Shown in pieces: positions 59,027 through 64,000 of a stretch of 64,000 bases of DNA. Each line of letters begins with the position of its first letter. The first letter of the stretch is position 1. Origin of the DNA: Phenylobacterium montanum (lineage in GTDB: Bacteria > Pseudomonadota > Alphaproteobacteria > Caulobacterales > Caulobacteraceae); contig NZ_CP073078.1 in assembly GCF_018135625.1 (NCBI RefSeq), forward strand, positions 1,600,001 through 1,664,000. The letters run 5' to 3'. Position numbers and translations under genes: made by a program. A model generated the notes under the pieces. That model saw only the letters and a list, made by a program, of their open reading frames with translations. It did not search any database and had not been told where the DNA came from.

Positions 59027-59977
59027 CTATGCCCCGGGCCGGCTCCGGTAGGCAGTCGGCGTCATCCCGTAGCGGCTCTTAAAGCAGCGGGCGAAATAGG
59101 CCGAGTCGTTGAAGCCCAGGTCGAAGGCTAGATCGGTGACACTGCCGAAATCCTGCCCAGCGCGCAGACATTCGGCCGCCACCGCCAGGCGTCGTCTCTG
59201 AATGTAAGCGGTGGGCGTAGTGGCCATCTCGGCCATCACATCCTGGACCGTGCGTGGTGAAAGCGACAGGGCGCGAGCGATCGTGCTGGTCCTGAGGTCG
59301 GGCTCGTGCAGTCGCTGATCTATGAAATCGATCACGCGCCGACGGGTCGCCTTGCCCGGCGCGGGCGCGGCCGCTGTTCCCGTCGCCTGCAGGCAAAGGC
59401 CGGCAAGACGCAGGATCATATCCCCGATCGCTTCTTCGCATTCGGCAGGATGCTGATGGTTCCAGGCTTGGCGCAGCACTGAGCCAACAAAATCCCGCAG
59501 CAGACTGACGGTAGGCGTAGAGCCGCTCAGTCCCAGGGCTGCGCGCTGGTCGATTTCCGGCCGCGAGAGCCCCAACCGGTCGATGGGGCAGTCCACGACG
59601 AACATATAGTTCCGATCGGAAAGGGTGATGTGATAGGGCCGGTCGGCGACCACGAAGGTCATGTCGCCGGGCCCGAGAACGGCCGAGCGGCCGTACTGCC
59701 CATTCACGCTGCTGCCGCGATGCTGCAGGTGGATCAGCAGCCGGTCGCTGGAAGCCAACACATCGCGCTCGCAGCGATTGATCCTAGCTCGTTGGGAGCG
59801 GGCGGACGCCAGGCCGATGTCGCCTGCACGGCACTGCAACCAGCTGGCGCTGAGATCCGGATCGGCCTCAATGACCATGCCGTGAAAGAGTCCGCCGATG
59901 AAACCGTTCCACGCGTCGAGCCGCTCGGCACGTGGCCGGTCCAGGGTCGTAAAGCGATCGATGGTGATCGCGTTCAT
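59027..59977 (-). CDS. AraC-family transcriptional activator
   Basis: A 316-residue regulator. The N-terminal half (about 20-190) is an AraC-binding-domain-like fold of the AraC_binding_2 type (GLFHGMVIEADPDLSASW, LQHRGSSVNGQYG, GPGDMTFVVADRPY); the C-terminal double HTH contains RTVQDVMAEMATTPTAY and VTDLAFDLGFNDSAYFARCFKSRYGMTPTAYR. ATG at 59977 follows AAGGGGAGGGG. Located upstream of the dehydrogenase on the same strand; the 42-bp motif repeated before dehydrogenase and receptor genes is the obvious candidate target. Confidence 0.9.
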   Translation of the reverse strand: MNAITIDRFTTLDRPRAERLDAWNGFIGGLFHGMVIEADPDLSASWLQCRAGDIGLASARSQRARINRCERDVLASSDRLLIHLQHRGSSVNGQYGRSAVLGPGDMTFVVADRPYHITLSDRNYMFVVDCPIDRLGLSRPEIDQRAALGLSGSTPTVSLLRDFVGSVLRQAWNHQHPAECEEAIGDMILRLAGLCLQATGTAAAPAPGKATRRRVIDFIDQRLHEPDLRTSTIARALSLSPRTVQDVMAEMATTPTAYIQRRRLAVAAECLRAGQDFGSVTDLAFDLGFNDSAYFARCFKSRYGMTPTAYRSRPGA

Positions 59978-60524
59978 CGCCCCTCCCCTTTTTCTGCGCG
60001 CGATCCCCCAGCTTGAACAGCCGAGTTCAGATTGCATCATAATTATTAGTTCAAATAACTACCCTAGGCCCCACGTTGCGGCAAGCTCACCCGTTGGGGG
60101 GTGCTATGGTCGGCCAATTGGGCCAGTCCGATTTAAGCTGAATGGAGACGAGGAGCGCTGCGATGAAAGCCAAGGTGGTCCGCCAGCCAGGCGGCCTCGA
60201 TCAGCTTGAGTTGGTTCAGACGGCCGACTGCGAGCGGTTCTGGAGGATGGAAGCCGGGCGTTAGCGTTCGAACCCGACCGGCAAGAGACATTCCAATGAA
60301 AGTCGGATTGGTCGTGGCGGCGGTTGGGCCTTTGGGCGGCTTTCGGCCGCATTTGGGGTCGCCGCGCGTTTCAACCGCTGACGGACCGCCGGAATTATCG
60401 CCCCATCGCCAGGGGTGCGGCGTCGCGCCCAACCCGACGGCCCAACATCAAAGGTTGAACGAAGAAGCGATCCGTCTTATCCCTCAGTAATGAGGCTCTA
60501 AACCATCTATCTGATGGCTGAAAC
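59978..60524. other. Regulatory and remnant region before the hyf genes
   Basis: Contains the araC promoter region with TTGAAC (60013-60018), GTTCA (60025-60029) and GTTCAA (60049-60054) half-sites in AT-rich DNA, a truncated quinone-oxidoreductase start (60163-60264), and about 230 bases without recognisable genes. No terminator or RNA gene seen. Confidence 0.5.
60163..60264 (+). pseudogene. N-terminal stub of an MDR quinone oxidoreductase
   Basis: ATG with GAGGAG upstream opens 33 codons beginning MKAKVVRQPGGLDQLELVQ, very like the first strand of NADPH:quinone reductase-type MDR proteins (MKAxVVRxPGGPexLel). The similarity stops after QTAD and a TAG follows within a dozen codons; no further MDR sequence is present downstream. 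A truncated gene that keeps a ribosome site. Confidence 0.55.
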
Positions 60525-60767
60525 ATGATAAGCGCCGCCCAGCTACGCTCTGCCCGCGCCCTGCTTGGGATGGATCAGAAGGCCCTCGCCGAGTTGGCCG
60601 GCCTGTCGGTCCCGACCATCCAGAGAATGGAGGCCAGCGATGGCGTGATCCGCGGCAACGTCGATTCTTTGATGAAGCTGATCGGCGCCTTGGAGGCTGC
60701 GGGCCTCGAACTGATCGGGGAAGGCGCCGCCAGCACTGGCGGCGGCCGTGGGGTCAGGTTGCGCTGA
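60525..60767 (+). CDS. Small XRE-family HTH protein
   Basis: An 80-residue protein that is almost entirely a Cro/C1-type HTH (AAQLRSARALLGMDQKALAELAGLSVPTIQRME, residues about 4-36) with a short helical tail and Gly/Arg-rich end. Such single-domain XRE proteins are common in alphaproteobacteria. Its TGA shares one base with the ATG of hyfB (TGATG), so the two are translationally coupled, an unusual partner for a hydrogenase-type complex. No strong ribosome site precedes it. Confidence 0.82.
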   Translation: MISAAQLRSARALLGMDQKALAELAGLSVPTIQRMEASDGVIRGNVDSLMKLIGALEAAGLELIGEGAASTGGGRGVRLR

Positions 60768-62785
60768 TGCCGCCGGCGGGAACCACCACTGTGCTGGCGT
60801 GCGTGGCCGCCCTGATCGCGCTTGGAGTCGGCTCCGCGCCTTTCGGCCGTCGCCAGGCCACGAGCCCCGTGGTCTATGGCGCCAGCGCCATTTTCTGTCT
60901 CGTCGCCGGCGCGGCCGCCCTGGGCGCGCTACTCGCCAGGGCCGCGCCGGACCAGGCTATCCTTCCGCTCGGCCTACCCTGGACCGGCGCCCGGTTCAGG
61001 CTGGATCCCTTGTCGGCCGCGTTCCTGATCGTGATCGACCTCGGCGGGGCGCTGGCCAGCCTCTACGCCGTCGGCTACGGCGCCCACGAGCGCGAGCCCC
61101 AGCGCATCCTGCCGTTCTTCCCTGTCTTTCTGGGGGCGATGAACCTGGTGGTGCTGGCCGCCGACGCCTTCAGCTTCCTGGTGGCGTGGGAGGTGATGTC
61201 GGTCACCTCCTGGGCCCTCGTCCTGGCGCACCACCAGGACGCGGAGAACCGGCGCGCGGCGCACCTCTATCTGGTGATGGCGAGTTTCGGCGCCTTTTGC
61301 CTGTTGCTGGGCTTTGGCCTCCTGGCGGGCCCCGGCGGCGGCTACGCCTTCGACACCATGCGCGCGCACCCGCCGGGGGCCCTGATCGCCGGCCTGGTGC
61401 TGGTCCTGGCGGTGCTGGGCGCAGGCTCCAAGGCGGGTCTTGTCCCGCTGCACGCATGGCTGCCCCTGGCTCATCCGGCCGCGCCCAGCCACGTCTCCGC
61501 ACTGATGAGCGGGGTGATGACCAAGGTCGCCATCTACGCCTTCGTCCGCATCGCTTTCGACCTTCTCGGCCCGCCCCAAGACTGGTGGAGCGTGCTGGTT
61601 CTGGTCCTGGGCGCAGCGACGGCGGTGATGGGCGTGCTCTACGCCCTGATGCAGACCGACATGAAGCGGCTCTTGGCCTACAGCACGGTCGAGAACGTCG
61701 GCATCATCTTCATCGGCCTCGGCCTCGCCTTGGCGTTCAAGGCTCAAGGCCTGGTCGTTCCCGCCGCGCTCGCAGCCACCGCGGCCCTGTTCCACGCCTT
61801 CAACCACTCGCTGTTCAAGAGCCTCTTGTTCATGGGCGCGGGCGCGGTGCTCGGCGCGACCGGCCAGCGCGACCTCGAGCGGCTGGGCGGACTGATCGGC
61901 CGCATGCCGCAGACGGCGCTGGTGTTCCTCACCGGGTCCGTGGCCATCTCGGCCCTGCCGCCGCTGAACGGCTTCGCCTCCGAATGGCTGATCTTCCAGG
62001 GCGTGCTGGTCAGCCCGCAACTGGCGGTCACGGCGCTGAAGTTCCTGGTGCCTGCGGCCGGCGCCATGCTGGCCCTGGCCGCCGCCCTCACCGCCGCGGC
62101 CATGGTCCGGTGCTTCGGGACCGCCTTCCTGGGACGCCCGCGCTCGCCGCAAGCCGCCGCCGCCCGCGAGACCGATCCCTGGTCTCTCGGGGCGATGTTC
62201 GCCCTGGCCGCCCTGTGCCTCGTGGTCGGCGTCCTGCCGGGCTTCGTCATCGACGCCCTGGCGCCCGCCGCCGCCCTGATCGTCGGCGGCCATATGCCGG
62301 ACCAGGTCAGCCAGCCCTGGCTCTCCATCGTGCCGATCGCCGAGAGCCGCAGCTCCTACAACGGCCTGCTGGTGCTGGTGTTCATCGCCGCCTCGGCCGG
62401 CCTGGCGGCTCTGGCCATCCACCGTTACGCCTCTGGCAAGGTGCGGCGCGCTCCGGCCTGGGATTGCGGCTTTCCCGACCCCAGTCCGCTCACCCAGTAC
62501 AGCGCCGGCAGCTTCGCCCAGCCGATCCGGCGTGTGTTCGGTCCCGCCGCCTTCGCCGCCCGCGAGATCGTCGAGATGCCGCCGCCAGGCGATATGCGGC
62601 CGGCGCGCTTCATCGCCGTTGTCCGCGACCGGATCTGGGAGACGCTCTACGCGCCCATCGACCTTGTGATCGGCAGGATCGCCGACCGTCTCAACCGCCT
62701 GCAGTTCCTGACCATCCGTCTCTATCTCGGCCTGGTGTTTCTCGCCCTCGTCGGTCTGCTCCTGGTGCTGGCCATATGGGTGTGA
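60767..62785 (+). CDS. hyfB: Hydrogenase-4 subunit B-like antiporter subunit
   Basis: A 672-residue membrane protein with about 14-16 helices, of the MrpA/NuoL proton-translocating family in its HyfB form. FRLDPLSAAFLIVIDLGG, FLVAWEVMSVTSWALVLAHH (with the conserved Glu), GSKAGLVPLHAWLPLAHPAAPSH (Lys and His), the LLAYSTVENVGIIFIG helix, and FHAFNHSLFKSLLFMGAGAV are hallmark segments. The C-terminal domain with FGPAAFAAREIVEM is HyfB/HycC-like. Start overlaps the XRE stop; stop overlaps hyfC. Confidence 0.92.
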   Translation: MPPAGTTTVLACVAALIALGVGSAPFGRRQATSPVVYGASAIFCLVAGAAALGALLARAAPDQAILPLGLPWTGARFRLDPLSAAFLIVIDLGGALASLYAVGYGAHEREPQRILPFFPVFLGAMNLVVLAADAFSFLVAWEVMSVTSWALVLAHHQDAENRRAAHLYLVMASFGAFCLLLGFGLLAGPGGGYAFDTMRAHPPGALIAGLVLVLAVLGAGSKAGLVPLHAWLPLAHPAAPSHVSALMSGVMTKVAIYAFVRIAFDLLGPPQDWWSVLVLVLGAATAVMGVLYALMQTDMKRLLAYSTVENVGIIFIGLGLALAFKAQGLVVPAALAATAALFHAFNHSLFKSLLFMGAGAVLGATGQRDLERLGGLIGRMPQTALVFLTGSVAISALPPLNGFASEWLIFQGVLVSPQLAVTALKFLVPAAGAMLALAAALTAAAMVRCFGTAFLGRPRSPQAAAARETDPWSLGAMFALAALCLVVGVLPGFVIDALAPAAALIVGGHMPDQVSQPWLSIVPIAESRSSYNGLLVLVFIAASAGLAALAIHRYASGKVRRAPAWDCGFPDPSPLTQYSAGSFAQPIRRVFGPAAFAAREIVEMPPPGDMRPARFIAVVRDRIWETLYAPIDLVIGRIADRLNRLQFLTIRLYLGLVFLALVGLLLVLAIWV

Positions 62786-63738
62786 TCCGCGATCTTTCGG
62801 TGCAGGGCCTGCAGATGATGCTGGTCCTGGCTCTGGCGCCGCTGCTCACCGGCTGGGTGCGGCGACTGAAGGCGCGTCTGCTGCGCCGGCGCGGACCGCC
62901 GCTCTTGCAGCCCTATCGCGACCTGTGGCGGTTGATGCGCAAGGAGGTGGTTCTGGCGCACAACGCTTCGTGGCTGTTCCGCGTCGCACCCTACCTGATC
63001 TTCGCCGCAACCTGGGTGGCGGCGGCCTTGATCCCGACCTTCGCTACCGGCCTTCTGTTCAGCTGGTCGGCGGACCTGATCGCCATCACCGCCCTTCTGG
63101 GCAGCGCGCGCTTCTTCCTGGCTCTGGCTGGCATGGACGTGGGCACGAGCTTCGGCGGCATCGGCTCAAGCCGCGAGGTGATGATCGCCAGTCTGGCCGA
63201 ACCGGCCATGATCATGATCGTGTTCAGCTTGGCCCTGCTGGCCCACTCGACCCAGCTGTCGACCGTCGCCGGGTTCATGCTGTCGTCGAATGTCGGCCTG
63301 AGGGTGACCCTGGCCATGGCCCTGGTCGCGCTCCTGATGGTGGCCGTGGCCGAGAACGGCCGCATTCCGATCGACAATCCGGCCACTCACCTTGAACTGA
63401 CCATGGTCCATGAGGCCATGGTCCTGGAATATTCCGGCCGCCACCTGGCCGTGCTGGAGTTGGCCAGCTTCCTCAAGCTCCTGCTCTACATCTCGCTGAT
63501 CGCCTGCGTGTTCGTTCCCTGGGGCCTGGCGCCGGTCGGGTCGGGCCTGGCGGCCGCCGGAATCGGTCTTGTCGCCTATCTCGGTAAGCTGGTCGTCGCC
63601 GGGGCCATGCTGGCCATCTTCGAGACCTCGATGGCCAAGATGCGGGTGTTCCGCGCCCCGCAATATCTGGGCGCGGCCCTGATGCTGGGCCTTCTGGGCG
63701 CCCTGTTGCTGTTCGTCTCGCGCGGGGGCCTCCGATGA
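62776..63738 (+). CDS. hyfC: Hydrogenase-4 subunit C-like membrane subunit
   Basis: A 320-residue NuoH/HycD-type protein with about eight helices that anchors the soluble hydrogenase-like module. Conserved: GPPLLQPYRDLWRLMRKE, DVGTSFGGIGSSRE, AENGRIPIDNPATHLELTMVHEAM with the acidic residues near the quinone-site equivalent, and KMRVFRAPQYL. ATG at 62776 overlaps hyfB by 10 bases; GTG 62782 is an alternative. Stop overlaps hyfE by 4 bases. Confidence 0.92.
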   Translation: MGVIRDLSVQGLQMMLVLALAPLLTGWVRRLKARLLRRRGPPLLQPYRDLWRLMRKEVVLAHNASWLFRVAPYLIFAATWVAAALIPTFATGLLFSWSADLIAITALLGSARFFLALAGMDVGTSFGGIGSSREVMIASLAEPAMIMIVFSLALLAHSTQLSTVAGFMLSSNVGLRVTLAMALVALLMVAVAENGRIPIDNPATHLELTMVHEAMVLEYSGRHLAVLELASFLKLLLYISLIACVFVPWGLAPVGSGLAAAGIGLVAYLGKLVVAGAMLAIFETSMAKMRVFRAPQYLGAALMLGLLGALLLFVSRGGLR

Positions 63739-64000
63739 CCGGCCTCAGCTTTGACGTCGCCCATCTTCTCGCCGGCGGCCTGGTGCTGATGAGCTTCACC
63801 CTGCTCTACCAGGACCGGCTCAGCGCCCTGATCAATGTCTACGCCGTCCACGCCCTGGTGCTGTCCATGGCCGTCGCCTGGCAGGCGTTCGTGCAGCAGG
63901 CGCCTCACCTATACGTCACCGCCGTGATCGCCCTGGCCTTCAAGGCCCTGATCATCCCCGTGTCGCTGCACCGGATCATCCGCCGGCTCGGCATCCACCG
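63735..64000 (+). CDS. hyfE: Hydrogenase-4 subunit E-like protein (partial)
   Basis: First 88 codons of a HyfE-like membrane subunit: MTGLSFDVAHLLAGGLVLMS opens a helix, followed by LYQDRLSALINVYAVHALVL and VTAVIALAFKALIIPVSLHR, as expected for HyfE. Truncated by the window edge; HyfF and the catalytic subunits should follow. Confidence 0.85.
   Translation, partial: MTGLSFDVAHLLAGGLVLMSFTLLYQDRLSALINVYAVHALVLSMAVAWQAFVQQAPHLYVTAVIALAFKALIIPVSLHRIIRRLGIH

Noticed and set aside
60299-60490. 64-codon frame beginning MKVGLVVAAVGPLGG
   Set aside because: No good ribosome site, composition turns to non-coding after about 15 codons, and no family motif; treated as intergenic.
60748-62775. Upstream extension of the hyfC frame through hyfB
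   Set aside because: Out-of-frame reading of hyfB, Arg/Pro/Gly-rich; hyfC begins at 62776 at the hyfB stop.

Overview
This is a GC-rich, densely coded chromosomal window from an alphaproteobacterium, most likely a Caulobacterales member (Phenylobacterium/Caulobacter type). That placement is an inference from the gene content: three TonB-dependent receptors, a cyo oxidase cluster carrying SURF1 and RegBA, LigM-type O-demethylation genes, and a LacI-controlled receptor/glycosidase locus. I saw no rRNA, tRNA, CRISPR array or intact insertion sequence.

Layout. 0.4-4.2 kb: ABC exporter pair, metallo-beta-lactamase-fold hydrolase, GNAT acetyltransferase and a small hypothetical. 4.3-10.6 kb: an oxygenase locus with a Baeyer-Villiger-type monooxygenase, an unusual single polypeptide joining an amino-acid-permease-like transporter to a flavin monooxygenase, an SDR, and a divergent TetR gene with a 21-bp palindrome between TetR and SDR. 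10.8-19.4 kb: GH1 glycosidase, the 3' end of a POT-family transporter, a TonB receptor, acetaldehyde dehydrogenase with its DUF779 partner, a regulator made of two tandem copies of one HTH module, and a universal stress protein. 19.2-28.0 kb: a carbohydrate locus (TonB receptor, type-B carboxylesterase, GH3 glucosidase) read leftward, facing a LacI gene across three copies of an 11-bp operator element; a second LacI converges on the first.

28.1-32.3 kb: a one-carbon/O-demethylation operon (methylene-THF reductase family, formyl-THF deformylase, LigM-like demethylase) facing a GntR/FCD regulator, with two TGTATACA boxes between them. 32.3-40.2 kb: DUF1244 protein, then a probable low-oxygen or stress island with an MgtC/DUF4010 membrane protein, P-type ATPase, His/Met-rich secreted peptide, AI-2E-type permease, lipoprotein and tandem UspA; two TTGA-N6-TCAA (FNR/FixK-type) sites lie in its promoter regions. 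40.4-46.2 kb: a 1,639-residue repeat protein with features of type I secretion, converging on a LamG-domain protein. 46.5-54.0 kb: membrane protein, then cyoABCD-SURF1-regB-regA with mostly overlapping start/stop codons. 54.0-60.0 kb: gene debris, then a leftward TonB receptor, MarR, zinc alcohol dehydrogenase and AraC block in which receptor and dehydrogenase share a 42-bp upstream motif. 60.5-64.0 kb: a small XRE gene overlapping by one base the start of a hydrogenase-4-like membrane module (hyfB, hyfC, hyfE), which runs off the right edge.

The window is scattered with truncated genes (POT transporter, cupredoxin-like start, carboxylesterase end, SDR end, internally deleted aldehyde dehydrogenase, quinone-oxidoreductase start), mostly at the edges of functional clusters, suggesting repeated insertion and deletion at these junctions. 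The most distinctive single item is the permease-monooxygenase fusion at 6175-9030.
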